Positions 34,810 to 43,712 of a stretch of DNA of 64,000 nucleotides are shown here, one piece after another (the stretch's first letter is position 1; the number at the start of each line of letters is the position of its first letter). The notes under the pieces are model-generated. The model ran no database searches, was not told the DNA's origin, and saw only the letters and a program-made list of their open reading frames with translations. The stretch spans positions 301,199-365,198 of the forward strand of contig DIBY01000001.1 in the NCBI GenBank assembly GCA_002415135.1, in the 5' to 3' direction. This stretch comes from Flavobacteriales bacterium UBA5040. Its GTDB lineage: Bacteria; Bacteroidota; Bacteroidia; Flavobacteriales; Weeksellaceae. A program made the translations under genes and the position numbers.

Positions 34810-36843
34810 ATGAACACTTCAAACAAGAAACAAATCCTTTTGGTAGGAAATCCCAATGTAGGGAAATCTACCGTCTTTAATTTACTTTGTAACAAAAAGC
34901 AAAAGACCGGAAATTACGCCGGAGTTACCGTAGCGAGCCATTCTGGGAATTATGATTTCCAAGGCGAGAACGTAGAAGTAATCGATTTACCAGGTTCATA
35001 CAGTATTTACCCGAGTTCCGAAGATGAAGCTATTTTATCAAAATTTTTGGTCGATGAGCAAAAGAATTATTCGGGAGTCGTTTATATTTTAGAAGCATTA
35101 AGCATTAAAAGGGGCTTGCTTCTCTTTCAGCAAATTCAGGATTTAGGAATTCCGATCTTATTAGTGGTTAATCAAATTGATCAAGCCGAAAGACGTGGGA
35201 TCAATATCGATATTGAACAGCTTTCCAAAGAATTAAACGTTACCGTTCTGCAGGCCAATGCCAAAGAAAATGAAGGTATTGAAGAATTAAGAACTGAAAT
35301 TCAAAAGGGCAATTTTACCAGATCCGAAACGGTTTCTTTCGATATTCCAACCGAACACAAAGGTTTGGTTTTTAAAATTTTAGCCGAAACAAAAGAAGAA
35401 AATCAATATAAAGTCTGGACCTTACTTTCTTCAGATACTTATTTAGGAAAACTGGAATCTGTTAAAGAGCAGTTGAATAATGATGAGGTTAAATGTTTGG
35501 TTCCTAAAAGATTACAGACGCAAGAAACGATCAGGCGTTATCAGGAAATTGATAAAATAATTTCTAAAGTTCTATCTAAAAGACCACAGTTCAAAGAGCT
35601 GTTAACAGAAAAGCTGGACAAAGTTTTAGTTCATAAATTCTGGGGCTATTTCATTTTTGGGTTGATTTTATTAATCATCTTCCAAAGTGTTTTCTTTTTG
35701 GCAGAGTATCCGATGAACTGGATCTCAGATTTTTTCCTCTGGTTATCAGGATTTGCTAATCAGCATCTTCCGGCAGGACCAATCAATTCACTCATCGCAA
35801 ACGGAATTATTCCAGGTATTGGTGGGATCATGGTTTTCGCACCGCAGATCGGGATCTTACTTTATTTCCTTTATCTCCTCGAAGATTCAGGATATATGGC
35901 GAGAGTGATTTTTTTAATGGACAGGTTTCTTCGTCCATTTGGATTAAACGGTAAAAGTATTGTACCGCTGGTTTCAGGAACCGCTTGTGCCATTCCTGCA
36001 ATTATGTCCACTCGAAATATTGAGAACGTTAAAGAAAGGTTGATCACCATTTTAGTAACGCCGTTTATGACCTGTTCTGCAAGACTTCCGGTTTACAGTA
36101 TCATCATTGGATTAATCATTCCCAATGAATATTTTATTGGAATCAGTTATAAAGCGATCGCCCTGATGGCGATGTATTTCCTCGGATTTTTCACTTCGTT
36201 AATGGCTTCTTTAATTCTTAAAAAAATTATTAAAAGCAACGCAAAATCATTCCTGGTAATGGATTTGCCATCGTACAAAATACCGCTGTTCGGGTATGAT
36301 TTTAAAATCGTGCTCGGGAAAGTTTGGGAATTTATTACTGGAGCGGGTAAGATTATTTTCTTGTTCAGTATCGTGATCTGGTTTTTCTCCTATATTGGAC
36401 CCACCCAAAATAAGGAAGAATTTGTCGCAACTGACGTAAAATTAGAGCAGTCTTATCTCGCAAAAATGGGAAAATCAATTGAACCCGCAATTGCACCACT
36501 CGGTTATGACTGGAAAATGGGAGTCGGAATTTTAACGAGTTTTGTGGCGAGGGAAGTATTTGTAGGAACCATGTCAACCTTGTACAGTTTAGATGACGAA
36601 GCACCAGAAGGTAAGATCATCGATAAAATGCGGGCAGATAAAAAACCAAACGGAGAACCTGTTTATAGTTTTGCAACCGGAATTTCAATCTTATTCTTTT
36701 ATGCTTTTGCCATGCAATGTGTTTCAACTTTGGCCGTTGTATATAGAGAAACCAAATCCTGGAAATGGACGATGGCACAACTCGTCGGAATGTCGGGCTT
36801 GGCTTATGTTGCCTCTTTAATTGTCTATCAAATTTTAAAATAA
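34810..36843 (+). CDS. feoB: Ferrous iron transporter FeoB
   Basis: Inner-membrane Fe(II) transporter of 677 aa with an N-terminal G domain: G1 GNPNVGKS (13-20), the GNYAGVTV switch region, G3 DLPGSYS and G4 NQID. A helical GDI-like region precedes two Gate repeats in the membrane domain, including VPLVSGTACAIPAIMSTR and the MTCSARLPVYS segment, whose Cys is conserved in the family. A second gate block is GILTSFVAREVFVGTMS. The stop codon overlaps the ATG of the Cys-tailed microprotein (TAATG), showing translational coupling. Confidence 0.97.
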   Translation: MNTSNKKQILLVGNPNVGKSTVFNLLCNKKQKTGNYAGVTVASHSGNYDFQGENVEVIDLPGSYSIYPSSEDEAILSKFLVDEQKNYSGVVYILEALSIKRGLLLFQQIQDLGIPILLVVNQIDQAERRGINIDIEQLSKELNVTVLQANAKENEGIEELRTEIQKGNFTRSETVSFDIPTEHKGLVFKILAETKEENQYKVWTLLSSDTYLGKLESVKEQLNNDEVKCLVPKRLQTQETIRRYQEIDKIISKVLSKRPQFKELLTEKLDKVLVHKFWGYFIFGLILLIIFQSVFFLAEYPMNWISDFFLWLSGFANQHLPAGPINSLIANGIIPGIGGIMVFAPQIGILLYFLYLLEDSGYMARVIFLMDRFLRPFGLNGKSIVPLVSGTACAIPAIMSTRNIENVKERLITILVTPFMTCSARLPVYSIIIGLIIPNEYFIGISYKAIALMAMYFLGFFTSLMASLILKKIIKSNAKSFLVMDLPSYKIPLFGYDFKIVLGKVWEFITGAGKIIFLFSIVIWFFSYIGPTQNKEEFVATDVKLEQSYLAKMGKSIEPAIAPLGYDWKMGVGILTSFVAREVFVGTMSTLYSLDDEAPEGKIIDKMRADKKPNGEPVYSFATGISILFFYAFAMQCVSTLAVVYRETKSWKWTMAQLVGMSGLAYVASLIVYQILK

Positions 36844-36995
36844 TGGAGGAATCACTTATTTTTCAGTACGTCATTATCGCGGTGATCGTCTTGATCGCAG
36901 GTTATTCTTTATTTAAAATCATTGTAAGAAACTTCTCCTCAAAGAAACCGAAAAAAGGAGAGTTCGGCTGTGATCAGGAATGTGGCGGACATTAA
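36843..36995 (+). CDS. FeoB-associated Cys-rich microprotein 1
   Basis: A 50-aa single-pass membrane protein: MEESLIFQYVIIAVIVLIAG, then SLFKIIVRNF, a lysine-rich linker and the tail FGCDQECGGH with a CxxxC pair. It matches the small FeoB-associated Cys-rich membrane proteins found behind feoB in Bacteroidota; their role is unproven, but metal handling or FeoB assembly is likely. Its ATG overlaps the feoB stop by one base. An upstream in-frame start at 36765 inside feoB is rejected. Confidence 0.85.
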   Translation: MEESLIFQYVIIAVIVLIAGYSLFKIIVRNFSSKKPKKGEFGCDQECGGH

Positions 36996-37050
36996 TCTGA
37001 GCTTTTGACATTCCTTCTTTATCGATATTAATTTTCTTAACATTAAGATT

Positions 37051-37200
37051 ATGAATCCCTTACTATTTCAATACATCATCATTGCACTCATTTTACTCGT
37101 TGCTGGTTATTACCTTTTTAGAATAATTCGTAAAAATATTTCTTTAAAGAAATTTAAAAAAAGTGATTCGAGTTGTGATAAGGATTGCGGCTGCTCTTAA
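37051..37200 (+). CDS. FeoB-associated Cys-rich microprotein 2 (tandem paralogue)
   Basis: A 49-aa frame beginning MNPLLFQYIIIALILLVAGY, then an arginine/lysine linker and the tail SSCDKDCGCS. It aligns along its whole length with microprotein 1, sharing the FQY start, the I/L-rich helix, AGY, the KK linker and the CD/xxC tail. Its tail has three cysteines (CDKDCGC) against two in copy 1. It lies 55 bp downstream of copy 1 on the same strand, so it is probably a tandem duplication in the feo operon. Confidence 0.8.
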   Translation: MNPLLFQYIIIALILLVAGYYLFRIIRKNISLKKFKKSDSSCDKDCGCS

Positions 37201-37244
37201 AAATTTCCTTTCAAAATCGCATTACAAAATCCCAGTGGTTAAAA

Positions 37245-37274
37245 TTTGCGTTTGACCTAATTTCCGTATTTTTG
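37245..37274 (+). promoter_or_regulatory. glmM promoter
   Basis: TTTG (37245-37248) followed after 18 bp by TATTTTTG (37267-37274), fitting the Bacteroidota -33/TAnnTTTG arrangement. The -7 box is 28 bp before the glmM ATG. Confidence 0.7.
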
Positions 37275-37302
37275 CACCAATTATTATTTAATAAAAAATT
37301 CT

Positions 37303-38685
37303 ATGGCTTTAATAAAATCTATTTCAGGAATCCGCGGAACCATCGGTGGTAAAGTTGATGAAAACCTAACACCTCTTGATGTGGTGAAATTCACTTCCGC
37401 ATTTGGAACCTGGCTTCAGAATAATAAAAATAAAAAAGATTTAACACTTGTCGTTGGCCGTGATGCCCGTATTTCCGGCTCAATGGTCAATTCATTGGTA
37501 ACTGCAACTTTGCAGGGTCTTGGGATTCATGTGGTTGATTTGGGACTTTCTACAACGCCAACGGTAGAAGTGATGGTTCCTGAATTGAATGCAGATGGTG
37601 GAATTATCTTAACCGCTTCTCACAATCCAAAACAATGGAATGCTTTAAAATTATTAAATGAGAAAGGCGAATTCATTACCGGTGAAAATGGCACTGAAGT
37701 TTTAGCTCTGGCAGAAAGTCAGGATTTCGATTACGCTGAAGTTGATGATTTAGGAAAGTACGAAATCCGAAATGACGGATTTGATATTCATATTCAAAAG
37801 ATCTTGGATTTGCCAATGGTTGATGCAGAAGCCATTAAAGCCAAGAAATTTAAAGTCGTCGTTGACGCCGTGAATTCAACGGGCGGAATTGCTATTCCGC
37901 AATTGTTGGAAGAATTAGGTTGTGAGGTTGTGAAACTATATTGTGAACCGAACGGTCATTTTCCACACAATCCAGAACCTTTGAAAGAACATTTAGGTGA
38001 CATTTGCGAACTCATGAAAACCGAGAAAGCTGATGTTGGAATCGTAGTTGATCCTGATGTTGACCGTTTGGCTTTGGTTGATGAAAACGGTGAACTTTTC
38101 GGTGAAGAATATACTTTGGTTGCCGTGGCTGATTATCTTTTGAGACACCAAAAAGGAACGGCGATCTCTAACCTTTCTTCGAGTCGTGCATTAAGAGATG
38201 TTGCCCGTAATTTAGGTTCTGAATATTTCGCCAGTGCCGTTGGAGAAGTAAACGTCGTCACTTTAATGAAAGAAAAGAATGCCGTTATTGGTGGCGAAGG
38301 GAATGGTGGAATCATCTATCCTGAACTTCATTATGGTCGCGATTCTTTGGTTGGTGTTGCTTTATTTTTAACGCATTTGGCGAAAGAAAATAAAACTGTT
38401 TCTGAACTCAGAGCAACTTACCCAAGTTATTTCATGGGTAAAAAGAAAATTGAATTGACGCCTGATATTGATGTTGATTCGCTTTTAACTAAAATGGAAA
38501 AAGAGTATCAAACAGAAGATATTTCTACCATCGACGGCGTAAAAATAGATTTTGAAAACAACTGGGTTCATTTAAGAAAGTCAAATACAGAACCGATTAT
38601 TAGAATTTACACCGAAGCGTTTTCTCAAGAAGAAGCTGACCGTCTTGGAGATCAAATGATTGAAAAAATAAGAAGTTTGATTTAA
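37303..38685 (+). CDS. glmM: Phosphoglucosamine mutase
   Basis: Alpha-D-phosphohexomutase family enzyme of 460 aa, assigned to GlmM, which converts glucosamine 6-phosphate to glucosamine 1-phosphate for UDP-GlcNAc synthesis. Motifs seen: the phosphoserine loop TASHNPKQWNALK, the metal-binding VDPDVDRLA, the sugar-specificity segment GGEGNGGII and the phosphate-binding RKSNTEPIIRIY. GGEGNGG differs a little from the GEQSGH of proteobacterial GlmM, so a broader phosphohexomutase activity cannot be excluded. It is transcribed from its own promoter. Confidence 0.9.
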   Translation: MALIKSISGIRGTIGGKVDENLTPLDVVKFTSAFGTWLQNNKNKKDLTLVVGRDARISGSMVNSLVTATLQGLGIHVVDLGLSTTPTVEVMVPELNADGGIILTASHNPKQWNALKLLNEKGEFITGENGTEVLALAESQDFDYAEVDDLGKYEIRNDGFDIHIQKILDLPMVDAEAIKAKKFKVVVDAVNSTGGIAIPQLLEELGCEVVKLYCEPNGHFPHNPEPLKEHLGDICELMKTEKADVGIVVDPDVDRLALVDENGELFGEEYTLVAVADYLLRHQKGTAISNLSSSRALRDVARNLGSEYFASAVGEVNVVTLMKEKNAVIGGEGNGGIIYPELHYGRDSLVGVALFLTHLAKENKTVSELRATYPSYFMGKKKIELTPDIDVDSLLTKMEKEYQTEDISTIDGVKIDFENNWVHLRKSNTEPIIRIYTEAFSQEEADRLGDQMIEKIRSLI

Positions 38686-38707
38686 ATAGAATTAAGTAAC
38701 TTTAATT

Positions 38708-38715
38708 TAAATTTG
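38708..38715 (+). promoter_or_regulatory. -7 box of the toxin-antitoxin pair, nearly on the start codon
   Basis: TAAATTTG, a TAnnTTTG match, ends only 4 bp before the antitoxin ATG at 38720. If used, the transcript would begin at or very near the ATG and be leaderless or almost so. Confidence 0.45.
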
Positions 38716-38719
38716 AGCG

Positions 38720-38938
38720 ATGACCATTACCATAAATCCAAAAAACAAAAAAGAATCCGAAAAGATAAAAGCGATCCTTAAAGCGATTGAGGTCGATTTC
38801 GAGGAGGATACTGTAGAAAATGATTGGTGGAATGAACTTTCAGACTCTGAAAAAAATTCTATCGAAATGGGCTTGAAAGATGTCGAAGAAGGAAGAGTAA
38901 TTTCACACGAAGAAGTTATGAAATCTTTTGGAAGATGA
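38720..38938 (+). CDS. Type II antitoxin-like protein
   Basis: A 72-aa acidic protein beginning MTITINPKNKKESEKIKAIL. Its middle is rich in Glu and Asp (EVDFEEDTVENDWWNELS), and the end GRVISHEEVMKSFGR resembles the toxin-binding tail of antitoxins paired with ParE/RelE toxins in Bacteroidota. It overlaps the downstream toxin gene by 4 bp (ATGA), the usual antitoxin-first arrangement. I see no obvious DNA-binding domain. Confidence 0.8.
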   Translation: MTITINPKNKKESEKIKAILKAIEVDFEEDTVENDWWNELSDSEKNSIEMGLKDVEEGRVISHEEVMKSFGR

Positions 38939-39231
38939 AAAAAGTAAGTTGGTCTATTAAAGCCCAAAAAGAATTAAATGAGGTTTATGATTACTGGAAT
39001 CATCACAATAAATCTAATGTATACTCAGAAAAAATTCTTGATGAGACTTTTAGAATTATAAATTTAGTAAGATCACAAAGTTATATTGGTGAGGAAAGTA
39101 AAATTAAAAAAATTAGAAGAGTTTTAATTTTAGAGAATTTTTCTCTTTTCTATAAAGTAAGGAATGATGAAATTAAAGTCTTATCATTCTTTGATAACAG
39201 ACGGGATCCAGGAAACTTAAAAATTGATTAA
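38935..39231 (+). CDS. ParE/RelE-family toxin
   Basis: A 98-aa basic protein with the RelE/ParE fold pattern: VSWSIKAQKELNEVYDYW at the start, IRRVLILENFSLFYKVRNDEIKVLSFFDNRRDP at the end, and the ARG/LYS-rich strands expected. By family it would inhibit gyrase (ParE) or cleave mRNA on ribosomes (RelE); this sequence looks nearer to ParE. Its translation is coupled to the antitoxin by the 4-bp overlap. The frame looks intact. Confidence 0.85.
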   Translation: MKKVSWSIKAQKELNEVYDYWNHHNKSNVYSEKILDETFRIINLVRSQSYIGEESKIKKIRRVLILENFSLFYKVRNDEIKVLSFFDNRRDPGNLKID

Positions 39232-39284
39232 AAAACTTTTTCATATCTAATTTTGATTTAGGTAGAGAAAAAAACAAAAATATA

Positions 39285-40655
39285 TTGGAAGAATTTTTTG
39301 AAAACGAACTCGTAGAGAAGTTCGAAGCAATGGTCGAGAATAATGATGAATTCTACTTCGAAACCGAAGAGTATGAAGAGATCATTATTTATTACCTCGA
39401 AATGGGAGATATTTCCTTTGCCGATATGGCGACAAAATATGGATTAAAAATTCACCCAAACTCCCTTGATTTAAAGATTAAGCAATTCGAAGTTTTCTTG
39501 GAATTAGAAAAATATGCTGAGGCCAAAGAACTGATGAATAACCTGAAGGAATCCTGTATGGACAATACAGATTTCCTGGTTTGTTGTGCAAAATATTATT
39601 CGAATCTTGGAAATCCAAGACGTTCCATTGAGTTTTGTGAAACAGCACTAAAACTTGAAGAAGAAGAAAATTTCCTGCATAATTTCATTGCTGACGAGTA
39701 CGTGAATTTAGAAGATCCCTTTAAAGCATTAAAGCATTATAAGCTGGCGCTGAATTTTGATCCTCAAGATGAATATTCATTAGAGAATGTCATGTTCTGT
39801 TATAATCAATTAAAGCGAAGTGATGAAGCCATTGAATTTTTGAATGGTTATCTTGATAAATTTGCTTTCTCAGAAACCGCGTGGTACGAATACGGACAGT
39901 TTTACTTTAATAAGAAGAAATACGAAGAAGCCATCAAAGGTTTTGATTATTTGTTGGCAATTAACCCACAATCTGTTGGAGTTTATGCTAATAAAGCAGC
40001 ATGTTTCGAAGCGATGGGCGAGTGGTTAAAAGCCGTTGCCGTTTACGAAGAAATGTTGGCTTTAGAGTATACCAAATCATTTACGTTTTATAAAATCGGT
40101 TTGTGTTACAAAGAAAATAAGCAGCCTGTTTTAGCTTTAAATTCTTTTCAGAAATCACTGCGTGATGATCCGCAATTTTATCTTTCCATGATGGAGCAAT
40201 CCTATGTCTATGAAGAGATGGGCGGAATGAAAGAGGCGTTGCATTTCGCAAAAGAAGCAGTTTCACTGAACGAATCGAATCTGGATTATCAAAAAAGACT
40301 CGCCTTTTTATTTATCGAAGGTGGGAAATTTGAAGAGAGTTTGGCTTGCCTAAAAAGGTTGGTTGATTATGAGCCAACACGGTTCTACAATTGGTATGCG
40401 TACTCAGAGGTTTTGATGCTGATCGGTGAATTTGAAGAAGCGGTAAATGTCTTGATTGCAGCGACAAAAATGCACAACAGAGCCGAATTATTTTATCAGC
40501 TAAGCAATTGTTATTTACAGTTGAACAATCAGAAAAAAGGGAGAGAATCATTGGCAACTGCTTTAGAATTAGACCCTCACCTTCTGGAGGATATGCAGCA
40601 GAAGTATCCGTTCTTAAAAGATGAAGTTGATAAAGTAAAAGCAAAAAAGAAGTAA
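39285..40655 (+). CDS. TPR-repeat protein
   Basis: A 456-aa cytoplasmic-looking protein with at least ten TPR units from about residue 35 to 440, for example YYSNLGNPRRSIEFCETALKL and YANKAACFEAMGEWLKAVAVY. The very acidic N-terminus (EEFFENELVEKFEAMVENND) precedes them. It has no signal peptide. The only sensible start is the TTG at 39285; I found no in-frame ATG upstream before a stop. TPR proteins act as binding scaffolds; the partner is unknown. Confidence 0.86.
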   Translation: MEEFFENELVEKFEAMVENNDEFYFETEEYEEIIIYYLEMGDISFADMATKYGLKIHPNSLDLKIKQFEVFLELEKYAEAKELMNNLKESCMDNTDFLVCCAKYYSNLGNPRRSIEFCETALKLEEEENFLHNFIADEYVNLEDPFKALKHYKLALNFDPQDEYSLENVMFCYNQLKRSDEAIEFLNGYLDKFAFSETAWYEYGQFYFNKKKYEEAIKGFDYLLAINPQSVGVYANKAACFEAMGEWLKAVAVYEEMLALEYTKSFTFYKIGLCYKENKQPVLALNSFQKSLRDDPQFYLSMMEQSYVYEEMGGMKEALHFAKEAVSLNESNLDYQKRLAFLFIEGGKFEESLACLKRLVDYEPTRFYNWYAYSEVLMLIGEFEEAVNVLIAATKMHNRAELFYQLSNCYLQLNNQKKGRESLATALELDPHLLEDMQQKYPFLKDEVDKVKAKKK

Positions 40656-40671
40656 ATATTCTCTATAATAT

Positions 40672-40699
40672 AAAACGCGCTGTGAAGTGCGTTTTTTTT
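40672..40699 (+). terminator. Terminator of the TPR gene
   Basis: Stem AAAACGC (40672-40678) / GCGTTTT (40689-40695) with T8 on the right. Confidence 0.72.
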
Positions 40700-40749
40700 G
40701 TTTACAATAAGATCTGCAATAGTAAAAGACACCATTAAATTTACTGTTC

Positions 40750-40808
40750 TTTATTTGGGCAGACATTTCCGCCTGAATTTATACTGAGCCTGCGAAGTAC
40801 TCCCGCTT
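40750..40808. repeat. Dispersed intergenic element, copy C (partial)
   Basis: Starts with the 21-bp unit shared exactly with copy B (25881-25901), then runs through ATACTGAGCCTGCGAAGTAC to CCCGCTTTTTTT. The right-hand CAAGCCGGGCT block of copy B is missing, so this copy looks truncated. It lies downstream of the TPR terminator and before the minus-strand membrane gene. Confidence 0.65.
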
Positions 40809-40842
40809 TTTTTCATCTCTTATTTAAATCGGTCTGATCGAA

Positions 40843-42135
40843 CTAGCGATAATACATTTCCAGAAAATCAAAGAATTCAGTCATTCTGAAAATATTATTA
40901 ACGATCAGATAAAAGAATAATACAGAAACCGTAACGTACAAAATAGAAAGTATTTTCGGAGAGTCTTTATAACCGTAAAATAGCCAGCCTAGAAGCAACG
41001 GAACCACGAATATAAAATGGCCGCCATAGATGTAAGAAGTGTGAAGCCCGAATTTTAGAATGCAGTGAATCACAATATCTACCAAAACCGAAATCATCAG
41101 AATCTGTACGAATTTGTTTTTAAAGTTCTTCACAAAACTCCACAAAACAAGCATTAAAACTGCTACTACAAATACATACGCAATCCAGGAAGTATAAACA
41201 TCCATGAAAAGTGCTTTGTACTCGAACCCTTTTTTATTGTGATAATCTCTAGTGATGAAGCCGCTGAAAAGCATATTACCACCGAAAAACCACGACGCGA
41301 TCATATCCCAAACCTGGGTCACCTTCGGATTAGAAAACTTTTCGTACTGTTCGCCAGATTTATTTAAAAAGTTTAAAAATTTAAAATCCAATCGGTACAT
41401 GAATAGTAAAAAGAAAACCGAAACAGAGATCAAACCACGCAAAACTAGATTTCCAAATTCCCGCCAGTTTCTAAAAACACCCTTTTCAAAAAGAAGCGGA
41501 ATATAAACTTTCACCACATTTGTAACTGTTAAACCACCAACGGAAACTGCTGCCAAAGCCAAAGCGGTCGCTGGAATCTTTTCATCTTTTCTTAATTTTA
41601 AAGCAGCGTAATAATTAAATAAAACCAAAAACAGTAAAGTGTACGTATAAGTTTCTGGCGTGAAGGATAATAAAATGGGCGTGCTAAAAAATGAGAAAAA
41701 GAAGAGAATTAACAACGAAATCTTTTTCGGTAAAGTGATGATATTCTTTAAATATTTGTAGATCTGAACTAAACTTAAACTCACCGCCAAGTTACTACAC
41801 CAAGCCAAAACAAGTCGAAAGGTTTCATTCATTTTACCATTAGAAAAAAGTAAAGCAAACTCGCGGATCCAGTTGAAAAAATAATTAGCCAAAGGATGTC
41901 TTTCGAATCCACCGCCAGTCATTACGATCGCCCGATTGTCAAAACTGAAGTAGGCATCCCAGGGAATTCTGTTATCAAAAATAATTCGATAATCCAACGC
42001 GATCACCGTTCCCAAAATTCCATAAGCAGTTATGAATAGAAGGAATAAAAACAATTCGAATTTTGTTTCTGGGAAAACAGTTTTCAGAAAATCGGTAAAT
42101 TTTTGTTTCAAATTCAAAGTAACTAATTTCGGCAA
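40843..42135 (-). CDS. Polytopic membrane protein (DUF6080-like)
   Basis: A 430-aa integral membrane protein with about ten hydrophobic segments. The early non-membrane loop between helices 1 and 2 holds DNRIPWDAYFSFDNRAIVMTGG and GFERHPLANYFFNW, a pattern reminiscent of lipid-linked-sugar GT-C glycosyltransferases, where acidic residues in the first loop are catalytic. I recall this family as DUF6080 but cannot confirm it. It lies 12 bp downstream of selO on the same strand and may be co-transcribed with it. Confidence 0.72.
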   Translation of the reverse strand: MPKLVTLNLKQKFTDFLKTVFPETKFELFLFLLFITAYGILGTVIALDYRIIFDNRIPWDAYFSFDNRAIVMTGGGFERHPLANYFFNWIREFALLFSNGKMNETFRLVLAWCSNLAVSLSLVQIYKYLKNIITLPKKISLLILFFFSFFSTPILLSFTPETYTYTLLFLVLFNYYAALKLRKDEKIPATALALAAVSVGGLTVTNVVKVYIPLLFEKGVFRNWREFGNLVLRGLISVSVFFLLFMYRLDFKFLNFLNKSGEQYEKFSNPKVTQVWDMIASWFFGGNMLFSGFITRDYHNKKGFEYKALFMDVYTSWIAYVFVVAVLMLVLWSFVKNFKNKFVQILMISVLVDIVIHCILKFGLHTSYIYGGHFIFVVPLLLGWLFYGYKDSPKILSILYVTVSVLFFYLIVNNIFRMTEFFDFLEMYYR

Positions 42136-42147
42136 AAGTAAGGAATT

Positions 42148-43692
42148 TTAAGAACTACAGGAAAGGGTAGAGCAGCCGGTTTGACCATCATATTCATTAG
42201 GTCTTTTTACAGAAAATTCCGGATAGATTTCTTTGTAAGGATTTTCGAGAGCGATTAGAAGTTTATTAAGCAAATCTTTATTTCCTTCATTCAATTCATT
42301 GATGCATTCAAAGAGTAAATAATTTCTAAGAATGAATTTAGGATTGTTCGCTTTCATTAGATTGGAAGATTCTGTTTTTGAAATCGAATTCTTCGCCAAT
42401 CGATTTTGATAAAGAGTAAGAAATTCATTTAATTTTTCAAACTGTTGTACTGTTGTTCTTGAATAAAATACTTCTTCAAAGTGAATTTTATAATCAATAT
42501 GGTCAGAATAAGTTTCTAACTGTTTAAAGAATAAAGTATAATCGATTTCTAAATCCTGCATCACTTGTTGTGCTGAAGTAAAAATTTCGTCATCACCTTC
42601 CTGCAATTTATTAAACCCGAATTTCTTTGCCATCATTTCATCATGCTTGATCCAGAAATTGGTGTTGAAATCATTCAAGATATTTTCTAGTACAGACTCG
42701 TCTTTAATTAAAGAAAATAAAGCGTTCGCCAATTGCCAAAGATTCCACTGTGCGATTTTTGCCTGATTTCCAAAAGCATATCTACGGCCAGGCAAATCGG
42801 TAGTATTCGGCGTGAAATTCAGATCATATTCATCTAAGAAAGAAAAGGGCCCGTAATCAATCGTTAAGCCGAGAATAGACATGTTATCAGTATTCATAAC
42901 GCCGTGAACAAATCCAACGCGGAACCAGTCCACGATCATGTCAGCCGTTTTCTCTGAAACTGTCTTGAAGAAGTCAGCATATTTGTTTGAACTGTCACTA
43001 TCAATCTCAGGAAAATAATTTTCAATCGTAAAATCCGTAAGTTGCTGTAAAGTCTCAATTTCTCCTTGAGCAGAAAGCAATTCGAAATGTCCGAACCTTA
43101 AGAAACTTGGAGCGGTTCTGGTCATGACAGCGCCTTTTTCGTAAGCAGCATTTCCGTCGTACAACATATCGCGTACAACTTGTTCTCCACTAAACGATAG
43201 TGATAAAGCACGCGTTGTTGGAATTCTCAAATGAAACATCGCTTCACTCATCAGATATTCCCGAACGGAAGAACGAAGAACAGCGCGTCCATCAGCATGT
43301 CGCGAATAAGGTGTTGCTCCGGCACCTTTCCATTGGATCTCAGATTTAAAACCGTCGGTATTTTTAATCTCTCCAGCAAAAATTGCACGTCCGTCGCCAA
43401 GCTGTCCGGCCCAGTTTCCGAACTGATGTCCCGCGTAAGCAGTTGCGTACGTTTTTACATTTGAAGGAAGAGACTTTGCATTTAAAAAGTCCAGATCTTT
43501 TTGCTTTTCAATTTTCCCTAAACCTATTTCTTCGGACAGTTTTTCGTTCAATATAATCAAGTCAGGATCTTCGAAATGAGCAATTTTCGTAGTTGAAAAG
43601 ACAACTTTTGGCGTTTGTCTTTGCCTTGGATTCCCAGAAAGGTCACCAGGAAAGAGTTCTAAATATTGTTGAGTAATTTGATCTAAATTCAT
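42148..43692 (-). CDS. selO: Protein adenylyltransferase SelO (YdiU family)
   Basis: Pseudokinase-fold enzyme of 514 aa that AMPylates proteins. The active-site segments are recognisable: YAGHQFGNWAGQLGDGRA, EIQWKGAGATPYSRHADGRAVLRSS, EAMFHLRIPTTRAL and the metal-binding GVMNTDNMSILGLTIDYGPF. The C-terminus ends GCSTLSCSS; Cys512, third from the end, occupies the place of the selenocysteine in animal SelO. A hairpin terminator separates it from the upstream PBP1A gene, so it is probably transcribed separately, perhaps with the downstream membrane protein gene. Confidence 0.95.
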   Translation of the reverse strand: MNLDQITQQYLELFPGDLSGNPRQRQTPKVVFSTTKIAHFEDPDLIILNEKLSEEIGLGKIEKQKDLDFLNAKSLPSNVKTYATAYAGHQFGNWAGQLGDGRAIFAGEIKNTDGFKSEIQWKGAGATPYSRHADGRAVLRSSVREYLMSEAMFHLRIPTTRALSLSFSGEQVVRDMLYDGNAAYEKGAVMTRTAPSFLRFGHFELLSAQGEIETLQQLTDFTIENYFPEIDSDSSNKYADFFKTVSEKTADMIVDWFRVGFVHGVMNTDNMSILGLTIDYGPFSFLDEYDLNFTPNTTDLPGRRYAFGNQAKIAQWNLWQLANALFSLIKDESVLENILNDFNTNFWIKHDEMMAKKFGFNKLQEGDDEIFTSAQQVMQDLEIDYTLFFKQLETYSDHIDYKIHFEEVFYSRTTVQQFEKLNEFLTLYQNRLAKNSISKTESSNLMKANNPKFILRNYLLFECINELNEGNKDLLNKLLIALENPYKEIYPEFSVKRPNEYDGQTGCSTLSCSS

Positions 43693-43712
43693 ATTTCAAA
43701 GTTCGCTAAAAA

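Noticed and set aside
36765..36842. Upstream start inside feoB for the first microprotein
   Set aside because: The coupled ATG at 36843 gives a compact single-pass protein matching the known family and its downstream paralogue.
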